A stretch of 13,857 nucleotides of DNA from assembly GCA_022428185.1 (NCBI GenBank), contig JAKMCZ010000148.1, forward strand, positions 1-13,857, read 5' to 3'. Position 1 is the stretch's first letter. Each line of letters begins with the position of its first letter. Of this stretch, positions 7,548-13,857 are shown piece by piece. The position numbers were made by a program, and so were the translations under genes. The notes below the pieces were generated by a model that was given only the letters and a program-made list of their open reading frames with translations, was not told the DNA's origin and searched no databases. This DNA comes from Alphaproteobacteria bacterium (GTDB taxonomy: Bacteria > Pseudomonadota > Alphaproteobacteria > RS24).

Positions 7548-9107
7548 TTAGCTATCAGCCTCCGCTTCCATTGGCGATAAACGGGGGAAAACGCCCTGCG
7601 GGTTTGGCAAAGAAATACCGCCGGTTAGACGATGCGCTGCACCTAAAGCGGTGAAATCGCGCGCCGCCGCATCAATCGCCAGTAGATCGAGCAACTGAGC
7701 CGCGCCGGTCGGAATGACCGGTTGCAGTAATATCGCAGCCTGCCGAACAAGTTCAGCAGTGACATAAAGCACTGTGCCCATGCGTTGCGGATTGTCCTTT
7801 TTGAGTGCCCACGGCTCTTGCGCGGCAAAATAGCGATTGGCCTCGGATACGGCTTCCATCACCACGGCCAGATAATTATGCAACTCATGGCTTTGCATGG
7901 CTGCGTCAGTGCGCGCTTTCAGTCCGTCAAACAGCGCCAACACCGCTTCGTCTTCGCCGCTATAGGCTTCCGGAACGGGCAAGGCGGCAGCGCAATTTTT
8001 ACCGATCATCGACAGGCTTCGTTGTGCCAAGTTACCGATATCATTCGCTAAATCAGCGTTGACGCGATTAACTATTGCTTCATCAGAGAAGCTTCCATCG
8101 CGCCCGAACGGCACTTCGCGCAAAAAGAAATAGCGCAACGCATCAACCCCGTAATGCTCGGCCAGCACCATCGGGTCCAACACATTGCCTAATGACTTAG
8201 ACATTTTCTCGCCCTTAACCGTCAGGAAGCCATGCGCAAAAACCTGTTTTGGCACCGGTAAATCAGCCGCCATCAAAAAAGCCGGCCAGTAAACCGTATG
8301 AAAACGGGTTATATCTTTGCCGATAACATGCAAGCTGCAGGGCCAGAAATCGGCAAAACGTCCATTGCGGTCCGGATAATCAAGCACGCTCAGATAATTG
8401 GTCAGCGCGTCCATCCACACATACATCACATGGTCTTTATCGCCGGGTACCGGCACACCCCAATCGAACGCCGTGCGCGAAATCGACAAATCTTTCAGAC
8501 CGCCCTTAATGAAAGAAACGATTTCATTACGGCGGCTTTCAGGCATCAAAAAGTCAGAGTTTGCCGCAAAATGTGCCAGAAGCTTATCTTCATAGGCCGA
8601 AAGCCGGAAGAAATAGCTGTCTTCTTCCAGCCATTCGACCGGCGTGCCTTGCGGCGACAGCTTGATGCCCGCCTCGTCTTCGCTCAGCTCGTCCTCGGCA
8701 TAAAAAGCCTCATCGCGCACCGAATACCAGCCCTTATAGCTATCTTTATAGATGTCATCGCGCCCATTATCGGCGATGCGCTGCCATAATTCGCTGACTG
8801 ACGCATAATGGCGCGGTTCACTGGTGCGAATAAAGTCATCATGGCTGCAATTCAGCGCCGCTGCCATGTCTCGAAAGGCCGGCGTTAGTTCATCAGCCAA
8901 TTGTTGCGCGGTTTTTCCTTGCTCGCGCGCGGTTTGTAGCATTTTTTGGCCGTGATCGTCGGTTCCGGTCGAAAAATACACCTCTTCGCCGTTCAGCCGG
9001 TGATAGCGAGCAATCGCATCAGTCGCCATAACCTCATAGGCATGACCAATATGAGGAAGGCCATTTGGGTATGAAATAGCAGTGGTTATGAAAAACTTCT
9101 TATCCAT
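7548..9107 (-). CDS. metG: Methionyl-tRNA synthetase
   Basis: This cytoplasmic class I aminoacyl-tRNA synthetase charges tRNA-Met and initiator tRNA with methionine. The HIGH motif (HIGH at 20-23, counting the GTG at 9110 as residue 1) and KMSKS (302-306 in GEKMSKSLGN) are both intact, and the anticodon-binding helical domain follows from about 350. The knuckle region reads GWYSVRDEAFY (128-137) and later LSPQGTPVEW, so the cysteines that hold zinc in E. coli MetRS are absent. No C-terminal tRNA-binding extension is present, which gives about 519 residues. This is the short, zinc-free type seen in many alphaproteobacteria. I prefer the ATG at 9107 to the adjacent GTG at 9110; neither has a strong ribosome binding site. 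The gene follows holB after about 24 bases and is probably cotranscribed with it. Confidence 0.96.
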   Translation of the reverse strand: MDKKFFITTAISYPNGLPHIGHAYEVMATDAIARYHRLNGEEVYFSTGTDDHGQKMLQTAREQGKTAQQLADELTPAFRDMAAALNCSHDDFIRTSEPRHYASVSELWQRIADNGRDDIYKDSYKGWYSVRDEAFYAEDELSEDEAGIKLSPQGTPVEWLEEDSYFFRLSAYEDKLLAHFAANSDFLMPESRRNEIVSFIKGGLKDLSISRTAFDWGVPVPGDKDHVMYVWMDALTNYLSVLDYPDRNGRFADFWPCSLHVIGKDITRFHTVYWPAFLMAADLPVPKQVFAHGFLTVKGEKMSKSLGNVLDPMVLAEHYGVDALRYFFLREVPFGRDGSFSDEAIVNRVNADLANDIGNLAQRSLSMIGKNCAAALPVPEAYSGEDEAVLALFDGLKARTDAAMQSHELHNYLAVVMEAVSEANRYFAAQEPWALKKDNPQRMGTVLYVTAELVRQAAILLQPVIPTGAAQLLDLLAIDAAARDFTALGAAHRLTGGISLPNPQGVFPRLSPMEAEADS

Positions 9108-9131
9108 CACTTTAGCTTTCTAAGCGGTTTT

Positions 9132-10244
9132 TTATCGGCTGGCATGGGCAAACCCGTTGAGCCATTCCATAACGGCCTGTTTTTTGTCTAGATTTAGCGC
9201 GTTAACCGTGCGGCTATCGCGCTCAACCTTCTCCCACAAGGCCACAAACGGTTCAAGCCCTGTTTGATGCTGTGGCAAACGCGCGACAAGCTCAGTCTCA
9301 CCCTCAAAAACTGGCTGAAACGCCTCGCCGACCGCGACGCTGCGCACATAACGATGCAACCAACCCGACAGCAAAAAACAAAACATCGAAAACTGTTCCG
9401 GCGCGCCACGCGCTGAAAACCGCCCGGCCAGAGCATGCAGCTTCTCGACATCGAGCCGTGGCGCGGTCTCTAACACGCCGAACATATCGCGATACAGCTC
9501 AAAACCGCCCTCAGCACAAAGCGTCAACGCATAACCGGCACTTCCCTGCGCCAGAAATGCCGACGCGGCGACCTCATTCGGGTCGCTATCCCCCATTCGT
9601 CCATGCACGATGGCCTGTAAATCGGGCTCGCTCAACGCATTGAAAGCAAGGCTTCGGCAACGTGAGCGAATAGTGTCCAGTAACCGACCGGGATTGTGGC
9701 AAACGATTAAGAACAAACACTTGCTCGGCGGCTCTTCAATCAGCTTCAGCAAAGCGTTGACGCCGTTTTTGTTCATCTCATCAATGCTATCGATAACCGC
9801 CACCCGCCAACCATTGCGACCGGCGCTTAAATTGAAAAACTGAATCAAATCGCGCGCCGACTCGACCGGAATCTCGCCGCGAAACTTTTGCGTCTTCGGA
9901 TTATACTCGCGCCTCAACACGTGCAAATCAGGATGCGCCGCCTCTTCAACCAGATGCGTTTCCTCATTCTCAATCGCCGGTGACATCGCCTTAGTCGCCA
10001 AGTCGCGCGACCGTTGAGCCAATAAATGCCCCGATAGCACAAGGCGCGCCGCCAAATAAGCGAAGCTGGCTTTGCCGACCCCTTTCGGGCCGGTCAACAA
10101 CCAAGCATGCGGCATACGCCCGCCATTAAACGCATCAAGGAAGTCCGCTTGCTGCTGCTCATGCCCAATCAATGTGCGGGTCAAGCGTGGCGGATAATCC
10201 CCGTCAATATCGGGCAGGGCTTCAATGGTTTCGGCAGAACTCAT
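9132..10244 (-). CDS. holB: DNA polymerase III subunit delta'
   Basis: This 370-residue AAA+ protein is part of the clamp-loader complex (tau/gamma-delta-delta') that loads the beta clamp on DNA. The N-terminal half has a P-loop-like TGPKGVGK (51-58), the segment AVIDSIDEMN (149-158), ALLKLIEEPP (164-173) and the SRC motif (194-196), which supplies the arginine finger in clamp loaders. The C-terminal part is the diverged helical collar domain. No cysteines lie between residues 58 and 110, so the zinc module of E. coli delta' is absent. Unlike E. coli delta', the Walker lysine (K58) is kept, but whether ATP is bound cannot be told. The gene lies 32 bases after tmk and just before metG, its usual place in alphaproteobacteria. 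No clear ribosome binding site precedes the ATG. Confidence 0.93.
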   Translation of the reverse strand: MSSAETIEALPDIDGDYPPRLTRTLIGHEQQQADFLDAFNGGRMPHAWLLTGPKGVGKASFAYLAARLVLSGHLLAQRSRDLATKAMSPAIENEETHLVEEAAHPDLHVLRREYNPKTQKFRGEIPVESARDLIQFFNLSAGRNGWRVAVIDSIDEMNKNGVNALLKLIEEPPSKCLFLIVCHNPGRLLDTIRSRCRSLAFNALSEPDLQAIVHGRMGDSDPNEVAASAFLAQGSAGYALTLCAEGGFELYRDMFGVLETAPRLDVEKLHALAGRFSARGAPEQFSMFCFLLSGWLHRYVRSVAVGEAFQPVFEGETELVARLPQHQTGLEPFVALWEKVERDSRTVNALNLDKKQAVMEWLNGFAHASR

Positions 10245-10256
10245 ATCGCTAGATTA

Positions 10257-10278
10257 AGCCGCAAGCGAAAGCTCGGCT
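10257..10278 (-). other. Hairpin between tmk and holB
   Basis: On the minus strand AGCCG-AGC-TTTC-GCT-TG-CGGCT can fold into an 8-pair stem with a 2-base bulge. It includes part of the tmk stop codon. Only a weak TTAATCT follows, so it is not a convincing terminator; it may affect mRNA stability or be chance. Confidence 0.25.
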
Positions 10279-10900
10279 AGAGCTTAAAACGCTCTTGCAT
10301 CACTTCTTCGATTTGCTGCCAAACCGCGTCGAAGCTGTTTTCGGCATCAATAACGACAATACGCTTGGGGTCTTCGGCTGCCAGAGCCAAGAAACCGTCG
10401 CGCACATCGCGGTGAAAGCCCGCATCTTTCTTTTCAAATCGCGCTGCGCCGCCACGCTTTTCGGCCCGCTGCAATCCTGAATCCTCACGCAAATCGAGTA
10501 GAAACGTCGCATCGGGCACTGTGTCGCCGACCGCCATTTGCTGCATCGGGCGCACCACATCAAGCCCCAACCCACCGGCAATGCCTTGATAAGTCAGTGT
10601 GCTGTCAAAAAACCGATCGCAAATCACCCATTTGCCATCTTGTAAAGCCGGTTCAATCAGTCGGTTTACGTGCTCAACACGCGCTGCCGTCATCATCAAC
10701 AATTCTGAATATGGGTGCCAGCGATTGGGGTCGCCCTGAACCAGCAAATCGCGCAATTCCTCGCCCTGCTTTGTGCCACCCGGCTCACGCGTTTCGACAA
10801 CATCAAGACCTTTGCTTCGCAAATATCCGGCCAGACGCACGGCTTGTGTCGATTTGCCACCGCCCTCGCCGCCTTCAAAGCTGATGAATTTTCCCCGCAT
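10277..10900 (-). CDS. tmk: Thymidylate kinase (dTMP kinase)
   Basis: This cytoplasmic enzyme phosphorylates dTMP to dTDP with ATP, feeding dTTP synthesis. From the chosen ATG it has 207 residues, normal for bacterial Tmk. The P-loop is EGGEGGGKST (9-18). TREPGGT (38-43), DRF (95-97) and STLTYQG (100-106) form the dTMP site, and the LID segment (about 140-160) is rich in Arg/Lys (KRGGAARFEKKD), as in E. coli-type enzymes. The open frame extends to a GTG at 10909, which would overlap the dac stop. I prefer the ATG at 10900 because AGGTG (10907-10911) is 6 bases upstream and the protein then begins with the usual MRGKFISFEGG. The dac stop is one base before this start, so the two genes are translationally coupled. 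holB follows. Confidence 0.95.
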   Translation of the reverse strand: MRGKFISFEGGEGGGKSTQAVRLAGYLRSKGLDVVETREPGGTKQGEELRDLLVQGDPNRWHPYSELLMMTAARVEHVNRLIEPALQDGKWVICDRFFDSTLTYQGIAGGLGLDVVRPMQQMAVGDTVPDATFLLDLREDSGLQRAEKRGGAARFEKKDAGFHRDVRDGFLALAAEDPKRIVVIDAENSFDAVWQQIEEVMQERFKL

Positions 10901-10901
10901 A

Positions 10902-12035
10902 TCAATCACCTACAATTAAATAAATCAGGCTCGAAATCGCCCGGCTAAAAACGCCACCCTTGTCCACATCATCGGCGGCAACCAAATCAACCTCTTGCGG
11001 CACCAGCCCGGGCAGCGTGACACGCAATTTGCCCAGCCGGTCGCCGGCTCGTATCGGTGCCAGCACCGGTTTTTCATAAGTCACCGTAGCAACCATTTTG
11101 CGTCGCCCGCTGCGCGGCACCACAATGTCAAAGCGCTGGTCAGTGGTCACTTTCACCGTTGCATCTTCGCCATGCCATACCGGCAACTCGGTGACCGTTT
11201 GACCGGCTTCAACCAACAAATCGCGCTGAAAATTGCGAAAGCCATAGGTCATTAATTTACGCGCTTCGCGGGCGCGCTCGCGCTTCGAGTTAAGCCCGTT
11301 AATCACCAAAATCAGTCGCCGTCCGTTTTGCTCTGCCGAGGCGACAAGCCCGTAACCCGATTCCTGCGTGTGACCGGTCTTCAGCCCATCTGCGCCGATA
11401 TTGGCGTAAAGCAGCGGGTTGCGATTGGTCTGACGAATATTGTTCCAAGTGAAATCACGCTCGCTGAACAGGCGGTAATAATCGGCGTGATTGGTAATCA
11501 ATTGACGCGCCAAAATAGCCAAATCGCGCGGTGTGGTTTTATGGTCGGGGTCAGGCAAGCCGGTAGAATTGGTGAAGTTGGAGCGCGACATGCCCAGCTC
11601 CAGCGCTCGTTCGGTCATCAATTCAGCGAACGCCGGTTCACTGCCCGCCATGCCTTCAGCCAATGCGATGCAGGCATCATTGCCCGACTGAATAATCACG
11701 CCGCGAAGCAAATCGAGCACTGAGACGCGCGAGCGCGCCTTCAAAAACATGGTCGACCCGCCCGAGCCCGCGCCACCACGCCGCCACGCATCATCGCTGA
11801 CAAAAAACGCCTCATCACCGTCAATTGCGCCGCTCTCAAGTCCCTCAAACGCCATCAGCACGGTCATTAATTTGCTCATACTGGCCGGGCTCATGCGCGC
11901 ATCAGCATTCTTCTCAAACAAAGCAACGCCGGTTTCGGCGTCGAGCAAAAGCGCATAGCTGGCTTTGGTCTCAATCGCCTGCGCCGACAGCGGAAGCAGC
12001 AGCAGCATGACCCATATTGATTTGAACAATCTCAT
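10902..12035 (-). CDS. D-alanyl-D-alanine carboxypeptidase (PBP5/6 family)
   Basis: This 377-residue periplasmic low-molecular-weight penicillin-binding protein removes the terminal D-alanine from peptidoglycan stem peptides. The signal peptide is residues 1-20, with cleavage probable after LSAQA. The peptidase S11 catalytic motifs are intact: S52-M-S-K55 with nucleophile S52, SGN (117-119) and KTG (219-221). A C-terminal PBP5 beta domain (about 265-355) follows. The last residues, RAISSLIYLIVGD, could form the amphipathic helix that holds such proteins on the outer face of the inner membrane. It belongs to the dacA/dacC/dacD group; which member cannot be decided. A strong AGGAGG ribosome binding site overlaps the rlpA stop codon, so the gene is coupled to rlpA, which also acts on peptidoglycan. 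Confidence 0.94.
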   Translation of the reverse strand: MRLFKSIWVMLLLLPLSAQAIETKASYALLLDAETGVALFEKNADARMSPASMSKLMTVLMAFEGLESGAIDGDEAFFVSDDAWRRGGAGSGGSTMFLKARSRVSVLDLLRGVIIQSGNDACIALAEGMAGSEPAFAELMTERALELGMSRSNFTNSTGLPDPDHKTTPRDLAILARQLITNHADYYRLFSERDFTWNNIRQTNRNPLLYANIGADGLKTGHTQESGYGLVASAEQNGRRLILVINGLNSKRERAREARKLMTYGFRNFQRDLLVEAGQTVTELPVWHGEDATVKVTTDQRFDIVVPRSGRRKMVATVTYEKPVLAPIRAGDRLGKLRVTLPGLVPQEVDLVAADDVDKGGVFSRAISSLIYLIVGD

Positions 12036-12040
12036 ATGCC

Positions 12041-12046
12041 CCTCCT
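12041..12046 (-). promoter_or_regulatory. Strong ribosome binding site of dac, overlapping the rlpA stop
   Basis: AGGAGG on the minus strand lies 5 bases before the dac ATG. Its first two bases are the last two of the rlpA TAG stop, an arrangement that suggests translation of the two genes is coupled. Confidence 0.8.
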
Positions 12047-12932
12047 ATTGCTCGATAATAACCGCGTCGGTGTGACCGGCGGCTACGAGTTTTTCCAGTG
12101 TCAGGCGCGCATCGGCACGAATATTGGCGCCGCCCATTTTTACCCGATAGAACTTTGCGCCACCCATTTCCACCTCGACGATTTTGACGGGCGCAAAGGC
12201 TTTCAACCGCGTGCGCAAGGCTTCGGCATTATCGCGCATGGAAAACACGCCGACCTGCACCGCATAACGCTTTTCTTCAACATCTGGCACAGGTTTCGAC
12301 AGTGCTTTGCCGTCGCTGGTGCGCACATCGACCGGTTCAATCGGCGCGGCAGTCACTTTGCTGTCTTCCTTCGGCGTTATCGGTTTTTTAGCGATAAAGC
12401 GGTCCGGCTCTTGGCGTTTGATAAGGCGACCGGAAGTGTCGTAAAGCGGCGCGCGGCCCAGATATTGCACCCGCACCCGCGCCGTGCCTTTTTCCTTAAA
12501 GCCCAGCATATCGGCCGCGTGGCGCGACATATCAATCTCGCGGTTTTTAGCAAACGGACCGCGATCATTCACCCGCACGACAATCGACCGACCGTTTTCC
12601 AAATTGGTTACTTTGGCGCGCACCGGCATTGGCAATGTTGGGTGCGCGGCGGTCAGCAAATCCATGTCAAAAATCTCGCCATTGGCAGTGCGGCGACCGT
12701 GAAACTTCGAGCCATACCAAGACGCGATGCCGGTATTGTCATAGCTGGTATCCTCTTTCGGGTAATACCAATCGCCTTCGATTTCATACGGTGTGCCAAT
12801 TTTGTAAATGCCACCGGCCGACACGCGACGACCTTGCTCTTCTTGCGCGCGCCGCTCGGAAAACGATGTGCAACCCGCAAGCAGTATGACGGTTGCCAAA
12901 GCTATTTTGGTTCTAAGAATTGGCGTCTCCAT
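12045..12932 (-). CDS. rlpA: RlpA-family septal lipoprotein (lytic transglycosylase) with SPOR domain
   Basis: From the chosen ATG this is a 295-residue lipoprotein. A short signal peptide ends in the lipobox LLAGC, with C21 the lipidated residue; there is no Asp after the Cys, so outer-membrane sorting is expected. A double-psi beta-barrel (about 66-160) carries GIASWYGSKFHGRRTANGE and VNDRGPF, with D123 the likely catalytic aspartate. A low-complexity linker (about 165-220) leads to a C-terminal SPOR domain (222-293, YAVQVGVFSMRDNAEALR), which binds denuded glycan at the division site. In Pseudomonas, RlpA cleaves such glycans; activity here is inferred. The open frame continues upstream to a TTG at 12995, but that adds 21 residues before the signal peptide and is rejected. 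The ribosome binding site is weak. The gene leads the dac-tmk-holB-metG cluster. Confidence 0.93.
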   Translation of the reverse strand: METPILRTKIALATVILLAGCTSFSERRAQEEQGRRVSAGGIYKIGTPYEIEGDWYYPKEDTSYDNTGIASWYGSKFHGRRTANGEIFDMDLLTAAHPTLPMPVRAKVTNLENGRSIVVRVNDRGPFAKNREIDMSRHAADMLGFKEKGTARVRVQYLGRAPLYDTSGRLIKRQEPDRFIAKKPITPKEDSKVTAAPIEPVDVRTSDGKALSKPVPDVEEKRYAVQVGVFSMRDNAEALRTRLKAFAPVKIVEVEMGGAKFYRVKMGGANIRADARLTLEKLVAAGHTDAVIIEQ

Positions 12933-12944
12933 AGAATTATTGCT

Positions 12945-12958
12945 CGTGTCACGACACG
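12945..12958. repeat. Perfect inverted repeat upstream of rlpA
   Basis: CGTGTC-AC-GACACG: two 6-base arms with a 2-base spacer, ending 13 bases upstream of the rlpA ATG. The tight spacing suits a dimeric-protein binding site better than an RNA hairpin. A TATATT that could act as a -10 element lies just upstream (near 12978-12983), which would put the repeat close to the transcription start. The function is inferred only. Confidence 0.4.
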
Positions 12959-13020
12959 GGACAGGCGTTGCCCATAAATATAAGGGATTCGCCAATAGGT
13001 AAGAAGCGCGCGATATGGCG

Positions 13021-13051
13021 GCTTGATATTATCCCCCAATCAAGCTATTTC
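13021..13051 (+). promoter_or_regulatory. Candidate promoter of the tRNA-Ser gene
   Basis: TTGATA (13023-13028) and TATTTC (13046-13051) are separated by 17 bases, a good -35 and a moderate -10 for the housekeeping sigma factor. They are followed by about 40 bases to the tRNA start. A perfect 7-bp inverted repeat, GCTTGAT/ATCAAGC (13021-13027 and 13039-13045), covers the -35 and most of the spacer. Confidence 0.4.
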
Positions 13052-13074
13052 AGCATGGCTTACACGGGGTCGCA

Positions 13075-13086
13075 GGGCGTTTGCCC
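13075..13086 (+). other. Small hairpin in the tRNA-Ser leader
   Basis: GGGC-GTTT-GCCC forms a 4-bp GC stem ending 7 bases before the mature tRNA 5' end. It may lie in the part of the precursor removed by RNase P. It is short and could be chance. Confidence 0.2.
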
Positions 13087-13093
13087 ACCTAAT

Positions 13094-13183
13094 GGAGGGG
13101 TGGCTGAGTGGTTGAAAGCGGCGGTCTTGAAAACCGTTGAGCGTTTGCGCGTTCCGGGGGTTCGAATCCCTCCCCCTCCGCCA
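13094..13183 (+). tRNA. tRNA-Ser(UGA)
   Basis: A 90-base class II tRNA with an encoded CCA end, reading serine UCN codons, mainly UCA. The acceptor stem GGAGGGG (13094-13100) pairs with CCCCTCC (13173-13179), and G13180 is the discriminator. The anticodon stem GCGGT/ACCGT encloses the loop CTTGAAA with anticodon TGA at 13128-13130. The long variable arm typical of tRNA-Ser pairs GAGCG (13139-13143) with CGTTC (13150-13154). The T arm is GGGGG-TTCGAAT-CCCTC with one G-U pair. It is the only plus-strand gene, divergent from rlpA and facing the minus-strand gene at the right edge. Confidence 0.97.
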
Positions 13184-13191
13184 CACTAAAA

Positions 13192-13219
13192 GGGCTCGGC
13201 AGCTTTGCGGCCCCAGCCC
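13192..13219 (+). other. Imperfect hairpin downstream of tRNA-Ser
   Basis: GGGCT-C-GGC (13192-13200) can pair with GCC-CC-AGCCC (13210-13219) around a 9-base loop, giving 8 pairs with a small internal loop. It begins 9 bases after the tRNA CCA. It could end or process the tRNA transcript, but no T-run follows, so it is not a classical terminator. Confidence 0.3.
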
Positions 13220-13235
13220 GCCTTGTGCCAGCGCA

Positions 13236-13266
13236 GCCTCAACGGAGTTGAGGCGAAGTCGGCCTC
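13236..13266. repeat. Perfect 8-bp hairpin with a competing arm in the convergent gap
   Basis: GCCTCAAC-GGA-GTTGAGGC (13236-13254) is a perfect 8-bp inverted repeat with a 3-base loop. Its right arm GAGGC (13250-13254) can instead pair with GCCTC at 13262-13266. It lies between the plus-strand tRNA and the minus-strand gene that ends at 13319. Neither strand has a T-run after it. It may be a bidirectional transcript end processed without a U-tract, or a small dispersed repeat. Confidence 0.35.
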
Positions 13267-13318
13267 GTTAAACTTCACGCTTTTTACTACCCCAGCCCAC
13301 CGACGCTATTTGCGCGTA

Positions 13319-13857
13319 TTACTCAGCGTTGCGACGATAGAGCAAGCTGAAAATGCCGGGCGGAGCGCCCGTGCCATAAACGTTTATGCCTTTGTTGAAA
13401 GGTGCTTCTCCTGCGCTGTCATAGCCAGACGAGGTCAAGTCGGGGGCTTGCCATAATATATCGGCTGACGCCGGCAGTTTCGCCTTTAACGCAGTTTGCG
13501 TTTCATCATCCAACGCTGCCCATTCGCGACGCAGGTTTTCCAAACACCAAAGCCGATAGCGCGATGTCGGAATACGCTTATAGTCGGTATCTTGCACACG
13601 CATCTCATAGCGGGCAGCCTCGGCGGCAAAGGCTTGCTCATTATATTTATGCTGCACGAGATTGGTGTCGCATGCCTCAACCAATAAAGCGGTGAGCGCA
13701 TCATCCGCTTCAGCAATAAATCGCGAGCCGGAATCCAGCGCCTTCGCGTTCCACATGCGCGCCACCCATTCAAACACTGACGGCGCACGCGCGCGCATAA
13801 TCTCCGCCGGCACCGGATCTTGCGAGAAGTGCCGCAACATCGGCCCCATCAGACCAT
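13319..13857 (-). CDS. Glutathione S-transferase-like protein, C-terminal part (cut by window end)
   Basis: The open frame runs off the right edge. Its first in-window ATG is at 13849, but the codons before it (Gly, Leu) stay open, so the true start is probably outside. The visible 178 or so residues begin with GLMGPMLRHFSQDPVPAEIM followed by RAPSVFEWVARM. This is the helical C-terminal domain pattern of a subgroup of soluble GST-family proteins, in which the thioredoxin-like glutathione-binding half comes first and would lie outside the window. No catalytic residue can be checked. The last 35 or so residues are Gly/Pro-rich and match nothing I recognise. It ends 136 bases from the tRNA on the opposite strand. 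The substrate is unknown and the family call is moderate, based on this one motif region. Confidence 0.55.
   Translation of the reverse strand, partial: GLMGPMLRHFSQDPVPAEIMRARAPSVFEWVARMWNAKALDSGSRFIAEADDALTALLVEACDTNLVQHKYNEQAFAAEAARYEMRVQDTDYKRIPTSRYRLWCLENLRREWAALDDETQTALKAKLPASADILWQAPDLTSSGYDSAGEAPFNKGINVYGTGAPPGIFSLLYRRNAE

Noticed and set aside
8298..8789. A 163-codon plus-strand open frame antisense to metG
   Set aside because: It lies fully within the conserved catalytic region of metG and looks like a by-product of the codon use.
10901..10909. A GTG start for tmk overlapping the dac stop
   Set aside because: It falls within the ribosome binding site of the better ATG at 10900, which gives the standard Tmk N terminus.
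12036..12977. A 313-codon open frame on the plus strand, antisense to rlpA
   Set aside because: Its translation shows no recognisable domain, whereas the minus strand encodes a clear lipobox, double-psi barrel and SPOR domain. It is a frame shadow.
12933..12995. A TTG start for rlpA 21 codons upstream
   Set aside because: It would put 21 polar residues before the signal peptide and spoil the lipobox position.
13077..13148. GCGTTTGC occurs both in the tRNA leader (13077) and in the tRNA variable arm (13141)
   Set aside because: An 8-base match of simple GC/T composition over a short distance is likely chance; no longer duplication is seen around it.
1..13857. Search for CRISPR arrays, insertion sequences, prophage, attachment sites or toxin-antitoxin pairs
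   Set aside because: No regularly spaced repeats, transposase or integrase frames or small paired genes were seen; coding is continuous housekeeping sequence. The tRNA 3' end is not duplicated within the window.

Overview
The window is a compact stretch of bacterial chromosome, most likely from an alphaproteobacterium. The evidence is the protein-family make-up and two gene neighbourhoods known from that class: rlpA-dac-tmk-holB-metG, and ntrY-ntrX-trkA-trkH-dat. GC content looks moderate (a little above 50% by eye). I cannot name a genus from sequence alone; a marine or free-living lineage is possible but unproven. There are no mobile elements, CRISPR arrays or phage genes, and I found no previously undescribed system.

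All ten protein genes lie on the minus strand, so transcription runs from right to left. At the right edge (13319-13857) is the C-terminal part of a glutathione S-transferase-like protein, cut by the window end. Next comes a non-coding stretch with hairpins (13184-13318), then the only plus-strand gene, a tRNA-Ser(UGA) at 13094-13183 with an encoded CCA.

From 12932 leftward runs the first minus-strand cluster. It contains rlpA (peptidoglycan-acting lipoprotein), a D,D-carboxypeptidase (dac), tmk (dTMP kinase), holB (DNA polymerase III delta') and metG (methionyl-tRNA synthetase). Spacing is tight: the rlpA stop lies inside the dac ribosome binding site, and the dac stop is one base from the tmk start. 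The cluster joins cell-wall maintenance, DNA precursor supply, replication and translation. A hairpin followed by a short T-run after metG probably ends or weakens this transcript.

After a 118-bp gap with unusual nested inverted repeats comes the second cluster: ntrY (membrane sensor kinase), ntrX (its response regulator), trkA and trkH (potassium uptake) and dat (D-amino acid aminotransferase). The ntrY stop and ntrX start overlap, and the remaining gaps are 3-26 bp, so this is very likely one operon. NtrYX would sense an envelope or redox/nitrogen-related signal, TrkAH would import potassium, and Dat would interconvert D-alanine and D-glutamate for peptidoglycan. The first 73 bases, downstream of dat, hold no gene and would be the leader or promoter region of the next gene outside the window (often hfq in this neighbourhood, not visible here).

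The points most worth a second look are the structured ntrY leader, the absence of a GAFTGA loop in NtrX, the junction of the two clusters without the expected tatD, and several short perfect inverted repeats around rlpA and the tRNA.
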